Source: Bradyrhizobium mercantei (lineage in GTDB: Bacteria > Pseudomonadota > Alphaproteobacteria > Rhizobiales > Xanthobacteraceae). Taken from it: a stretch of 64,000 nucleotides of DNA. Shown in pieces: positions 44,077 through 53,573 of this stretch. The notes under the pieces were generated by a model that saw only the letters and a list, made by a program, of their open reading frames with translations, was not told the DNA's origin and ran no database searches. Position numbers and translations under genes: made by a program. Each line of letters starts with the position of its first letter. Position 1 is the first letter of the stretch. The DNA lies in contig NZ_MKFI01000004.1 in NCBI RefSeq assembly GCF_001982635.1, positions 675,609 to 739,608 of the forward strand, read 5' to 3'.

Positions 44077-46272
44077 ATGGAAGACAACTCGAGCGGGCGA
44101 CTTGCGATTCGTGTGGGGCATGGCGGCCATGCAATTTTGGCGCGCCCGCCGGCCAGCGGCAGCTATCCATCAACCGACCTGAAGCGGGCGCAGGCGCTGC
44201 ATCAGGAAGGCGTGGCGCACGCGCGGCAGGATCGCTGGCGCCAGGCATTGCGCGCATTCAATGAAGCCGCGCGGCTCGCGCCCGACCAGTCCGGCTTCAA
44301 TTATTGCAAGGGCGTTGCGCTGTGCCGGTTCGATCGGTTCGACGACGCGCGCGAGGCGTTCGCCGCGGAACTCAGGGTGACACCGACCCATGCGCCGGCG
44401 CTGGCCGAGATCGGCACCTGCCTTGCCCGGACCGGACGTACCCGCGACGGTATTCCCTATCTCCAGGATGGACTGCGCATGCTGCCGAACATGCCGCTGG
44501 CGCAGTTCAGCCTCGGCCTGGCGCTGCTGACCGAGAACCGGCGCAGCGAGGCGCTCGCGGCGCTGGACAAGGCGATCGAGCTCGATGCCGGATATGGCGA
44601 AGCCTATCGCACCCGCGGCCTCGCTTATGTGATGGACGGACAGTTCGACAAGGCGGTCGACGATCTCCGCGCCGCCTCGACCATCGACAGCGACAATTAC
44701 AAGGCGATCATCGAGCTCGGGATGAATTTCGGCATCGCCGCGCGCGACCAGCAGGCGGCAAGGCTGTTCGAGATCGCCGCCGACAGCGCGCCGAACGTGG
44801 CGCTGCCGCAATATCTCTATGGCCACTTCCTGATCAATCACCGTGCCTTCGAGCGCGGGCTGGTCTATGTCGACCGCGCGCTCGCCATCGATCCGCTGCA
44901 GGCCGAGCATCATGTCGGCCGCGGCTTCGGTTTGCTCGGACAGGGCCGCATCGAGGAAGCGGTCGCGGCCTACCGGCGCGCCGGCGAGCTCGATCCCGGC
45001 AGCGCCGGCATCGCCGGGACCGTGCTGTTCGCGCTTCAGCACAAGCCGGGCGTGACGCGCGACGAATTGCTGCGCGAGCACAAGCGATGGGCGACACTCT
45101 ACAGGCCGAGCGCGCCGCTCAACCGTCTCGATTTCACCAACCCGCCGGATCCGATGCGCAAGCCGCGGCTTGGCCTGGTGTCGGCGGACCTGCACCGGCA
45201 TGCCGTCTCGTTCCTCGTGCTGCGCGCCTTCGAGGCCCTCACTGCGCTCGGCTACGAGATCTTCTGCTACAAGACCGACAGCAAGCGGCAGGACGACGAC
45301 TTCAGCGAGCGCTACAAGGACATCTCGCTTTCCTGGCGCGACGTGTCCGGGATCGACGACCCCGCGCTGGCACGGCAGATTGGCGAGGACGGCATCGACA
45401 TCCTGTTCGATCTTGCCGGTCATACCGCCGGCAACCGTCTCTCGCTGTTCGCCACGCGTGCGGCGCCGATCCAGCTCAGCTGGGCCGGCTATGTCGGCAC
45501 GGTCGGGCTCGACACCTATGACGGGCTGATCGCAGATCCGGTAGAGATTCCGCCAGAGCATGACGCGAGCTATGTCGAGCGGCCGATCCGCCTGCCCGAC
45601 TGCTATGTCTGCTATCACCCGCCTGCGAAGGCTCCCGAGGTGCCCGCGCTGCCGAGCCAGGGCGGCAGCCGCTTCACCTTCGGCTGCTTCAACCGCCCGG
45701 CGAAGCTCAACAGCGAACTCGGCAAGGCCTGGGCGCGCATTCTCGAGCAAGTGCCGGATTCGCGCATCCTGATGGTCTATGGCGGTCTCGGCGAGGCCAG
45801 CACGCGCGACGCCGTCTACAACATACTCGGCCAGGGCGGCGTCCCGCGCGAGCGCGTCGAGCTGATCGGCGAAACCGAGCAGGACAAGCTGCTTGTCGCC
45901 TATGGCGAGGTCGATCTCGCGCTCGATCCGTTCCCCTATTCCGCCGGCGTCACGACGCTGGAAGCGATGTGGATGGGCGTTCCCACCGTGACCTTCGTCG
46001 GCGATACCTTCGCCGGCCGTCACTCGGCGACCCACCTCACCGCGGCCGGACTGGGCAGCTTTTGCGCGCACAGCATCGACGACTACGTCGCCATGGCAGT
46101 CGGCTGGACGCAGCGCCGCGACGAGCTCGCCGAGTTGCGCCGCAGCCTGCGCGACCGGGTTGCCGCCTCGCCGCTCTGCGACGCGCCTCGTTTCGCCGAC
46201 AATCTCTCGCGCGAACTGATGAAGCTCTGGGCGGAATGGTGCGAGGCCCGCACGACCAATGCGGCGGCTTGA
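44077..46272 (+). CDS. TPR-containing GT41 (OGT/SPINDLY-like) glycosyltransferase
   Basis: The 731-residue protein has about eight tetratricopeptide repeats (residues 28-330, for example LDKAIELDAGYGEAYRTRGL) followed by a GT41 catalytic region (about 355-725). Matches to OGT include LVSADLHRHAVSFLVLRAFE (His in the position of the catalytic-site His), AGHTAGNRLSLFATRAAPIQ, FNRPAKLNSELGKAW with the nucleotide-binding Lys, and TTLEAMWMGVPTVTFVGDTF. GT41 enzymes add GlcNAc or other hexoses to Ser/Thr or Asn of proteins in the cytoplasm. ATG 44077 has GAGG 8 bases upstream. Co-location with secreted proteins suggests it glycosylates one of them before export. Confidence 0.9.
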   Translation: MEDNSSGRLAIRVGHGGHAILARPPASGSYPSTDLKRAQALHQEGVAHARQDRWRQALRAFNEAARLAPDQSGFNYCKGVALCRFDRFDDAREAFAAELRVTPTHAPALAEIGTCLARTGRTRDGIPYLQDGLRMLPNMPLAQFSLGLALLTENRRSEALAALDKAIELDAGYGEAYRTRGLAYVMDGQFDKAVDDLRAASTIDSDNYKAIIELGMNFGIAARDQQAARLFEIAADSAPNVALPQYLYGHFLINHRAFERGLVYVDRALAIDPLQAEHHVGRGFGLLGQGRIEEAVAAYRRAGELDPGSAGIAGTVLFALQHKPGVTRDELLREHKRWATLYRPSAPLNRLDFTNPPDPMRKPRLGLVSADLHRHAVSFLVLRAFEALTALGYEIFCYKTDSKRQDDDFSERYKDISLSWRDVSGIDDPALARQIGEDGIDILFDLAGHTAGNRLSLFATRAAPIQLSWAGYVGTVGLDTYDGLIADPVEIPPEHDASYVERPIRLPDCYVCYHPPAKAPEVPALPSQGGSRFTFGCFNRPAKLNSELGKAWARILEQVPDSRILMVYGGLGEASTRDAVYNILGQGGVPRERVELIGETEQDKLLVAYGEVDLALDPFPYSAGVTTLEAMWMGVPTVTFVGDTFAGRHSATHLTAAGLGSFCAHSIDDYVAMAVGWTQRRDELAELRRSLRDRVAASPLCDAPRFADNLSRELMKLWAEWCEARTTNAAA

Positions 46273-46357
46273 CCGCGATCGCGGGCGGGTCGGCCAGCAG
46301 CGTATTCGGCCGCGATATCGCAAACGACGGGCAGGCCGATAGTCAAAGGGTGCATCG

Positions 46358-48829
46358 ATGTCGAAAGCAGGGATCAGCGAAGCGCAGGCAATGCGCGCGG
46401 GACTAGCGATGCTGAATCAGGCTTCGTCCGAACGGCGCGCGGAATTCATCCAGACCGTCTTGGACCGCGCCCTCGCGCTGTTTCGCGACGGCCAGCTCGA
46501 CAGTGCCGACGTGCTGCTCGAAACCATGCAGGACGAACCTCTGGTGCGCTCGCATGTCCTGCACGTCCGCGGCGTGATCGCGCTGCAGCGGGAGGAGGAT
46601 GAACGGGCGCTGGAGCTGATCGAGGAAGCGATCAGGCTCAATCCCGCCGACGGTGAGGCCCATGGCAATCTCGGGGTCCTCCTGCTCAAGGGCCGCCAGT
46701 ATCCGCAGGCGCTGGCCGCCTACACTGCCGCGCTGACGCTGCGGCCGGACAATGCCCCCGCGCAGCTCGGCCTCGCCCGCGCGCTGGCGATGCTCGAGCT
46801 GAGCGATTTCGCCGACGATGTCTTCCGCGACCTGATCGCGGGCGCACCCGACTATATCGATGCGATCGTCGATTTCGGGTGGCTGCTCAGCGACACAAAC
46901 CGGCACGACGCCGGCGTCGCATTGCTGCGCGATGCGCTGGCGCGCTATCCCATGCGCACGGAGCTGCGCACCGTGCTTGCCGTCTGCCTGTTCGGCATCG
47001 GCGACTGGTCGGCCGCCTGGGCGGAGTACGAGGGGCGGCTGTCGGATCCGCGTGTCAACAAGCATCTGATCCCGACCGACCGGCCACGCTGGCAGGGCGA
47101 GGACCTCGCCGGCAAAACCATCCTGCTGCAGTCCGAGCAGGGCTTTGGCGACACCCTTCAGTTCGTGCGCTATGCGTCGCCGGTGAAAGCGCGCGGTGGC
47201 CGCGTGATCCTGCGGACGCCGCAGGTCCTGCTGTCCCTGATGCAAACCGTTGACGGCATCGACGATGTCGTGAGTGACGAGATGCCGGTCCCGGCATTCG
47301 ACATGCACGTGCCGCTGCTGTCGTTGCCGCTGATCTTCGATACCCAGGTCGACACCGTTCCGGCGGCAATTCCTTATGTCGCCCCCGATCCGGATCTGGT
47401 CACGCGATGGCGCGAGCGCCTTCATGACAATTTTGGCGACAATTCCGGTCGCGGCATTTCGGTCGGCCTGGTCTGGCAGGGCAATCCCGGCCATCTCAAC
47501 GACCAGCGCCGCTCGATGCGGCTCGACCTGCTGCGCCCCCTGCTCGGCTGTCCGGGCGTGCGGTTTGTGAGCCTGCAAATCGGCCGCGGGCGTGAGCAAC
47601 TCGCCGACTTCGACAGTCGTATCCTTGATGCCGGCGCACACATCGACGCGACATCGTTTGCCGACGCGGCGGCAATCATCGCCAATCTCGATCTCGTCAT
47701 CTCGATCGACAGTGCCATCGCGCATCTGGCCGGCGCGATCGGCAAGCCGGTCTGGATCCTGCTCGCCAATGGCAGCGACTGGCGCTGGCTGCGCGATCGC
47801 AACGATACGCCGTGGTATCCGCGAGCCCGGTTATTCCGGCAAACGAAGCCCGGCGATTGGCCCGAGGTGATCGCCCGGCTGAACCCCGAGCTCAGGTCGC
47901 TCGCCGGCGCCGGGTCCGGGTTGCCGGCTGAGCGGACCATCGACCCGATCGTGAACTCTGCACTCAAGATGACGGTCCCGCTCCCCGAGAACGACACGTT
48001 GATTTGCGATGCGCTGTTCGTCGAGGCCTGCCGCCAGCATCGCGCAGGCAAACTGGATCGCGCCGTGAAACTGTTCGAGCACGTCCTGTCGCTCGATCAC
48101 GGACACGTCAACACGTTGTGCAATCTCGGTGCGATCGAGCTCGGCCTCGGCCATCATGAGCGCGCGAACACACTGTTGCACACCGCGGTGACGGCGGCGC
48201 CTGAGCTGGCGCCGGCGCGCATTGCGCTCGCCGACGCGCTGATCGCCGCGCACAGGACCGAGCAAGCGGTTGCTCAATACCGCAAGGCGATCGAGCTTGC
48301 GCCGACCAGCGTCGATGCTCACGCGGCGTACGCAAATGCGCTGCGAAAACTCGGCAACGACGCACAAGCGAGCGGCATGCATGCCGACATGCAGAAGCGC
48401 CAGCTTCATCAACATTACCGCAAGGCCCTGGAACTCGCGCCCACCAGCGATGCACTGCATGCACGATATGCACTCGCATTATGCGAGCTTGGCGATCTCG
48501 ACAATGCCATGCTGCATTTCCTGGCAGCGACAAGGATCAATCAGCAACAGTCTTCGGAATTCTATGAAGCGCTTGGGCGGGCATGCGCCGCACGCGGCAA
48601 TTCGCAGGGCGCCGAAATCAGCCTGAAACACGCAGTCGCGCTCGATCCGCAGCGCCTGACCGCCCATTGCGCACTTGCCGACCTCTATCTGATGCTCGAA
48701 CGTCCCGACGAAGCATCGGCAAGTTTTCGTGAAGCGCTGGCGCTCGATGCGGGAAGCGCGGCAGCCTTGCATGGAATTGAACGGGCGCGAACGGCGCGGC
48801 GGAACGCGGTCGTCAGCGGACTATCATGA
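46358..48829 (+). CDS. TPR - GT9-like glycosyltransferase - TPR protein
   Basis: The 823-residue protein has N-terminal TPRs (about 30-215), a GT-B domain resembling heptosyltransferase family GT9 (about 215-510: GKTILLQSEQGFGDTLQFVR, VGLVWQGNPGHLNDQRRS, DLVISIDSAIAHLAGAIGKP), and a second TPR block (about 545-815, including near-duplicate units YRKAIELAPTS and YRKALELAPTS). This is a common architecture for bacterial protein- or cell-surface-glycan glycosyltransferases of unknown specificity. It follows the GT41 gene by 85 bases with an AAAGGGTG ribosome binding site, so the two are likely co-expressed. Confidence 0.85.
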   Translation: MSKAGISEAQAMRAGLAMLNQASSERRAEFIQTVLDRALALFRDGQLDSADVLLETMQDEPLVRSHVLHVRGVIALQREEDERALELIEEAIRLNPADGEAHGNLGVLLLKGRQYPQALAAYTAALTLRPDNAPAQLGLARALAMLELSDFADDVFRDLIAGAPDYIDAIVDFGWLLSDTNRHDAGVALLRDALARYPMRTELRTVLAVCLFGIGDWSAAWAEYEGRLSDPRVNKHLIPTDRPRWQGEDLAGKTILLQSEQGFGDTLQFVRYASPVKARGGRVILRTPQVLLSLMQTVDGIDDVVSDEMPVPAFDMHVPLLSLPLIFDTQVDTVPAAIPYVAPDPDLVTRWRERLHDNFGDNSGRGISVGLVWQGNPGHLNDQRRSMRLDLLRPLLGCPGVRFVSLQIGRGREQLADFDSRILDAGAHIDATSFADAAAIIANLDLVISIDSAIAHLAGAIGKPVWILLANGSDWRWLRDRNDTPWYPRARLFRQTKPGDWPEVIARLNPELRSLAGAGSGLPAERTIDPIVNSALKMTVPLPENDTLICDALFVEACRQHRAGKLDRAVKLFEHVLSLDHGHVNTLCNLGAIELGLGHHERANTLLHTAVTAAPELAPARIALADALIAAHRTEQAVAQYRKAIELAPTSVDAHAAYANALRKLGNDAQASGMHADMQKRQLHQHYRKALELAPTSDALHARYALALCELGDLDNAMLHFLAATRINQQQSSEFYEALGRACAARGNSQGAEISLKHAVALDPQRLTAHCALADLYLMLERPDEASASFREALALDAGSAAALHGIERARTARRNAVVSGLS

Positions 48830-49101
48830 CATGCATACCGTTGCCGGCGAACCGAGTGATGCTTGTGCGGGGCTCGTCGTCCACGAGATAGCTTGCGCTC
48901 ACGCGATCATCGCTGCCGCGAGCGCAACACGCTCGTCACGTGTTCCCTGCGCAAGTCAATTCAGCATCATCGACTGCGGCAGGGCGCGTCGCGAAGTGAG
49001 CACTCGTTGTAGTTTCATTTCCATGTCACCAAGCGCGGATAGAAGTGTCGCGACCGAATTGAAACGTGCCGATTGCCGCGGTTGGGGATGGGGCCCCTGG
49101 A

Positions 49102-49734
49102 ATGAGCGACACCAATCGAACGGCGTTGCTCGCGCTCCTCGTCACAAGCTACGACGATCTCAAACAACGTTTGACGCGGCGAACCGGATCGGCGGATCTC
49201 GCCGACGAGGCCTTGCAGGATACCTTTCTGCGCCTCAGCAAGGCCGACGGCATCGGACCCGTGCGCGATTTGCCTGCATATCTGTTCCGCGTGGCGATGA
49301 GCGCCATCAGCAACCGGCGCGTTGCCGAGCGGCGGCGGCGCACGGTGCCACAAGCCGATACGCTGTTCGACCTGCCGGACGAAACTCCCGGCCCGGACCG
49401 CATCATCGAGGCGCGCTCCGAGATCAATGCGCTCCGGCGCGCCATCCAGGAACTGCCGACCCGTCGCCGGGAGATCTTCATGGCGATATGCGTTGAAGAA
49501 ATCCCGTTGCAGCAGGTGGCCAAGCGGTTCGGTGTCAGCGTTCGCACCGTTCAGGTCGAGATCAAGCAGGCGCTGGTGCATTGCGCGATATGCATCGATC
49601 GGAACGCGCAGATGCCGCGGGTTGCGTTTCGGCGCCGAAGTGCATTCAGCGAGCGGGACCGCGCTGCGCTGCTTCCGACCGGCAATGGCGACACGGTGCT
49701 TGTCCGACGGTTGCCGTTGGGCGGCAGCAGGTGA
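49102..49734 (+). CDS. ECF-type RNA polymerase sigma factor
   Basis: The 210-residue protein has sigma region 2 (ADLADEALQDTFLRLSKAD...LPAYLFRVAMSAISNRR) and region 4 (ELPTRRREIFMAICVEEIPLQQVAKRFGVSVRTVQVEIKQAL in consecutive stretches), resembling FecI-type ECF factors, plus a 45-residue Arg-rich C-terminal tail. No FecR or other anti-sigma gene follows; gspE starts 6 bases after its stop. It probably directs transcription of the T2SS operon or its cargo. The start at 49102 (MSDTNRT) is chosen; an in-frame ATG at 49066 adds 12 residues. Confidence 0.9.
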   Translation: MSDTNRTALLALLVTSYDDLKQRLTRRTGSADLADEALQDTFLRLSKADGIGPVRDLPAYLFRVAMSAISNRRVAERRRRTVPQADTLFDLPDETPGPDRIIEARSEINALRRAIQELPTRRREIFMAICVEEIPLQQVAKRFGVSVRTVQVEIKQALVHCAICIDRNAQMPRVAFRRRSAFSERDRAALLPTGNGDTVLVRRLPLGGSR

Positions 49735-49740
49735 CGTGCG

Positions 49741-51462
49741 ATGGCAATGCTAGCGCGTGACAGCAATGCGCCGGCGACACCAGCCGCAGCGCCGATCGAC
49801 TTCATGGCGTATCTCGCCGGCAAGGGCGCGCTGCGCGACGGCCAGAAGGACGAAGCGGCTGGTCGCACCCGCAACGGCGACGGCTCGGCCGGTCATGTCG
49901 ACTGGAGCGCCGTGACCAAGCTGACGCCGTCGGCGCTGGCCGACGAGCTCGCCGGCTTCTACCGCTGCGATCGAGTTCGCCGCGACGATCTGGTGGACGG
50001 GCGCTTTGCCGGCGGCGAGATGTCGACCCGGTTCCTCAAGGAGGAACGCCTGTTTCCTTACGAGAGCGCGGGCGGGACATTGCGTCTCGCGCTGGCCTCG
50101 CCGATTGACGATGAGACCTTGCGCGCGGTCGAACTCATGCTGCGCCGGCCGGTCGCGCTTGCGGCGGCCACCGCCGATGATCTGGAAGCCGCATTGTCGT
50201 TGCGGCTCGAGCCGGACCAGCCGGGCGATGCGCCGCAGGCCGGAACCGGCGCCGGCGAGGACGATCTCGACAATCTGCGCGACCTCGCGCGCGGCGCGCC
50301 GGTGGTGCGGGCGCTGGACGACCTGCTGCGCCTGGCCGTCGAGCAGCGGGCAACCGACCTGCATATCGAGCCGGCCGGCAATTTGCTGCAGGTTCGGCTG
50401 CGCGTCGACGGCATGCTCAAGAACGTGCCGGCGCCGCCAATGGCGATGGCCAAGGGCATCCTGTCGCGCCTCAAGATCATGGCCGGGCTGAACATCACCG
50501 AGCGCCGCCTGGCGCAGGACGGACGCGCGCACATCCTGGTCGGCGGCAACGAGATCGATCTGCGCGTCGCCACCATGCCGACCATGCACGGCGAATGCGC
50601 CGTCATTCGATTGCTGCGCAAGGGAGCCGGCCTGGTCTCGCTCGACCAGATCGGTCTCAGCGCGCATCACGAAGCGGTTCTGCGCAAGGCGTTGCTCGCA
50701 CCTTACGGCATGGTCATCGTCACGGGCCCGACCGGCTCCGGCAAGACGACGACGCTTGCGGCATCACTCGCGGTCATCAACGAGCCCACCCGCAAGATCC
50801 TGACCATCGAGGATCCGGTTGAGTATCAAATCCCGGGCATCACCCAGACCCAGGTGCACCCGGGCATCGGGCTCACCTTTGCATCGGCGCTGCGCTCCTT
50901 CATGCGGCTCGACCCCGACGTCATCATGGTCGGCGAGATGCGCGATTCCGAGACCGCCCATATCGGCGTCCACGCCGCGCTGACCGGCCATTTGGTGCTG
51001 ACGACGCTGCACACCAACACCGCCGCGGGCGCTGTGACGCGCCTGATCGATATGGGGATCGAGAGCTTCCTGCTGGCGTCGTGTGCGCGGGTGATCGTGG
51101 CGCAGCGCCTGGTCCGAATCCTGTGCGACCACTGCAAGCAACGTTACACGCTGTCGGCGGCCGATATCGCCGCGGACGAGCGCTATGCGGCACTCGGCAT
51201 CGAGGCCGGCGAAGTGGTCTGCCGGCCCAAGGGCTGCGACTGGTGCGGCTCGACCGGATTCCGCGGACGCAAGGGCGTATTCGAGATCATGGAAATCGGC
51301 CCGGCGCTGCGCCGGTCGATCGGCCCGAAGACCGATGCCTCCGACCTCGAAGCCGTGGCCCGGCGCGCGGGCATGACGTCCATGACCGAGGACGGCGTCG
51401 CAAAGCTGCGAGCCGGCCAGACCACGCTCGACGAAATCTTCCGCCTGACCATGAGCCTGTAG
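49741..51462 (+). CDS. gspE: Type II secretion ATPase GspE
   Basis: The 573-residue cytoplasmic ATPase powers pseudopilus assembly. It has an N-terminal GspL-binding region (about 50-160), then LHIEPAGNLLQVRLRVDGML, Walker A GPTGSGKTTT (about 330), the Asp box LTIEDPVEY, Walker B region DPDVIMVGEMRDSETA, the His box LTGHLVLTTLHTNTA, and a zinc motif with CDHC (about 462) and CDWC (about 500). It is first in the gspEFHIJKLM block and follows the sigma gene by 6 bases. Confidence 0.96.
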   Translation: MAMLARDSNAPATPAAAPIDFMAYLAGKGALRDGQKDEAAGRTRNGDGSAGHVDWSAVTKLTPSALADELAGFYRCDRVRRDDLVDGRFAGGEMSTRFLKEERLFPYESAGGTLRLALASPIDDETLRAVELMLRRPVALAAATADDLEAALSLRLEPDQPGDAPQAGTGAGEDDLDNLRDLARGAPVVRALDDLLRLAVEQRATDLHIEPAGNLLQVRLRVDGMLKNVPAPPMAMAKGILSRLKIMAGLNITERRLAQDGRAHILVGGNEIDLRVATMPTMHGECAVIRLLRKGAGLVSLDQIGLSAHHEAVLRKALLAPYGMVIVTGPTGSGKTTTLAASLAVINEPTRKILTIEDPVEYQIPGITQTQVHPGIGLTFASALRSFMRLDPDVIMVGEMRDSETAHIGVHAALTGHLVLTTLHTNTAAGAVTRLIDMGIESFLLASCARVIVAQRLVRILCDHCKQRYTLSAADIAADERYAALGIEAGEVVCRPKGCDWCGSTGFRGRKGVFEIMEIGPALRRSIGPKTDASDLEAVARRAGMTSMTEDGVAKLRAGQTTLDEIFRLTMSL

Positions 51463-51469
51463 GAAGGTC

Positions 51470-52675
51470 ATGCCGCACTACCGCTACCGCGCGTTGACCA
51501 AGGCCGGCGAGATCATCCTCGGCGACGTCGATGCGCACTCGCGCGAGGAGGTGCTGCGGCGCATCGAGTATCTCGGCCATTTGCCGGTCGAGGCCGAGAT
51601 CGCCGGCCGCACGGCGCTACGCGCGGGCATTTCAAGCGGCAGCCTGCCCCGGCAACGCGAACTGACCACCTTCCTTCGCCTGCTCGCCTTGCTGCTGCGC
51701 TCCGGACTGACGCTGGAAGCCGCGCTGCAGACGCTGGAGGAAGATACCAACAAGGCGGTGGCCCGCTTTGCCGGCGGGCTGCGCTCGGCCGTCTCGGGGG
51801 GTGACGGCTTCGCCGAGGCGCTGGAGCGCCACAACCAGATCATCGAACAGATCTACATCGCGATGGTGCGCGCCGGGGAAGCCTCCGGCAAACTGGAAGT
51901 GGTGCTGCGGGCGATTGTCGAGGACCGGACCCGGCGCGAGCAGTTGTCGCAACGGATCTCGGGAGCGGTTCGCTATCCGATGTTCCTGGTCGGCTCGGCG
52001 CTCGTCATCCTCTTCTTCTTCCTGCTCTATGTCGTGCCGCAGTTCGAGTCGGTGTTCTCGGAGCTGCGCGGAAAGCTCAATTCGGGCGCCGCGTTCGCCC
52101 TCACGATGTCGACCTGGCTGCGCGCTCATCTCAACACGTTTCTCGGCAGCTGCGCCGGCGTGCTGCTGCTGGGTTGGCTGATCCTGCGCCAGCCGGCGGC
52201 GCGAGCCTCGTTGATGGCCGTGCTCGGCACCATTCCCGGCGTGTCCGGCCCGATGCAGGATCGCCGCACCGCCCGTTTCATCGGCACGCTGGGGCTGCTG
52301 GTCGAGAACGGGGTCGCGCTGCCGACCGCGCTGAAGATCCTGCGCGACATCATGACCGAGCCGCGCTACGCGGCGGCGGTCGAACAGGTGCACGAGCAGG
52401 TGCGCAACGGCCGGCGGTTCATCGAGGCGCTGTCGGAGAGCGATCTGGTGCCGCCGCTCGCAGTCCGCATGCTGCGGGTCGGCGACGAGACCGGAGATCT
52501 GTCGGCGATCGCGCAGCACGCGGCCGACCTCTATGAGCAGCGGCTCGCGATCGGCCTCGACCGGCTGATGGGCGCGATCGGGCCGATCACCATTATCGTC
52601 GTCAGCATCGGCATCGGCACGCTGATCGTCTCGATCATGAGCGCGCTGCTCAGCATCACCGAGCTTGCGATGTAG
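51470..52675 (+). CDS. gspF: Type II secretion inner membrane protein GspF
   Basis: The 401-residue polytopic platform protein begins with YRYRALTKAGEIILGDVDA. It has two T2SSF domains (about 65-190 and 265-390) separated by membrane segments at about 170-190, 220-240 and 375-400. Typical motifs are LLALLLRSGLTLEAALQTLE and GLLVENGVALPTALKILRD. It links GspE to the pseudopilus. AGGAAGG lies just before the ATG, 7 bases after gspE. Confidence 0.95.
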   Translation: MPHYRYRALTKAGEIILGDVDAHSREEVLRRIEYLGHLPVEAEIAGRTALRAGISSGSLPRQRELTTFLRLLALLLRSGLTLEAALQTLEEDTNKAVARFAGGLRSAVSGGDGFAEALERHNQIIEQIYIAMVRAGEASGKLEVVLRAIVEDRTRREQLSQRISGAVRYPMFLVGSALVILFFFLLYVVPQFESVFSELRGKLNSGAAFALTMSTWLRAHLNTFLGSCAGVLLLGWLILRQPAARASLMAVLGTIPGVSGPMQDRRTARFIGTLGLLVENGVALPTALKILRDIMTEPRYAAAVEQVHEQVRNGRRFIEALSESDLVPPLAVRMLRVGDETGDLSAIAQHAADLYEQRLAIGLDRLMGAIGPITIIVVSIGIGTLIVSIMSALLSITELAM

Positions 52676-52684
52676 GGCTGGCCC

Positions 52685-53134
52685 ATGGCGCGAACGACGA
52701 TCACCGGTTCGGCTGCAGGCTCCACGCTGATCGAGATGATGGCGGTGATGCTGATCATCGCGATGCTGGCGTCGCTGGTGGTGACGTCGGTTCCGGGCAC
52801 GGGGCGCAGCAAGCTGAAGGCTCTTGCGCTGCAGACCGCCGCGCTGCTCCGACGCGAACGGCTTGCGGCGATTCTCACCGGGCAGAGCCGCCGCGTGTCG
52901 CTCGACGGAACTGCGCGGACGATCGTCGGGCAAGCCGGCACGATCGCGATCCCCCGCGACGTCCTGGTCGATGTGACCGGTGTGGACGAATTCTGGTCGG
53001 GACGGCGGGCGGTCGTGCGGTTCGAGCCCGATGGCGCTTCAACCGGCGCGGTGTTGAGATTCTCGTGGGAGAACGTGCGCTATGAGGTGGACGTCAACTG
53101 GTATAATGGCCGCGTTGCGGTCGATCTGCCCTGA
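52685..53134 (+). CDS. gspH: Type II secretion minor pseudopilin GspH
   Basis: The 149-residue protein has a 12-residue leader, cleavage site AG12-S13TLIE17 (Ser instead of the usual Phe at +1, Glu at +5), and a hydrophobic helix MMAVMLIIAMLASLVV. The short soluble domain contains QTAALLRRERLAAI and SLDGTARTI. It fits GspH by position and length. It starts 9 bases after gspF and its end overlaps gspI. Confidence 0.88.
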   Translation: MARTTITGSAAGSTLIEMMAVMLIIAMLASLVVTSVPGTGRSKLKALALQTAALLRRERLAAILTGQSRRVSLDGTARTIVGQAGTIAIPRDVLVDVTGVDEFWSGRRAVVRFEPDGASTGAVLRFSWENVRYEVDVNWYNGRVAVDLP

Positions 53135-53573
53135 ACCGCGCGCGGCGCAGGCAGGGTTCACCTTGATCGAGGCGCTGGTGGCATTGGCGCTGCTTTTGGC
53201 GTTCGTGTCGGTGCTCGGCCCGCATTTATTCTACGCGCGCCGCATCGCCGACAGGATCGACGGCCGCGTTGCGGCGCAGGTCTTGCTGCGCACGATCCTC
53301 GATTCCCCGGTCGACCGCTCCCTCCTCGCAAACGGCACGCGCGACGGTGAGACCGCTGGACTGCGCTGGTCAGTCACGTCAGAGCCGATGTTCGTCGATG
53401 CCATGGCAGTGCGGCGGAACGCGCCGGCCACTGCTGCGTCGGACAAGAAGGAAGAGCCCGGCTCCAAGCGTCCGAACTGGATCGCCTATCATCTCGTCGC
53501 AACGGTGTCGTGGGCACCCGGACTCATGGTCAGCGCGGATACGCTGCGGCTCGGATTGGGAGCCGACGAATGA
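53106..53573 (+). CDS. gspI: Type II secretion minor pseudopilin GspI
   Basis: The 155-residue protein has prepilin site AG17-F18TLIE22 followed by ALVALALLLAFVSVLG. With GspJ and GspK it forms the tip of the pseudopilus. I chose ATG 53106, which lies 29 bases inside the end of gspH and gives a 17-residue leader, so translation is coupled. The soluble part is typical in size. Confidence 0.88.
   Translation: MAALRSICPEPRAAQAGFTLIEALVALALLLAFVSVLGPHLFYARRIADRIDGRVAAQVLLRTILDSPVDRSLLANGTRDGETAGLRWSVTSEPMFVDAMAVRRNAPATAASDKKEEPGSKRPNWIAYHLVATVSWAPGLMVSADTLRLGLGADE

Noticed and set aside
48830..49101. ECF-type -35/-10 promoter (GAACC ... CGTC) before the sigma gene
   Set aside because: The spacing between the two blocks is about 21 bases, too long for an ECF promoter, and I see no second copy elsewhere.
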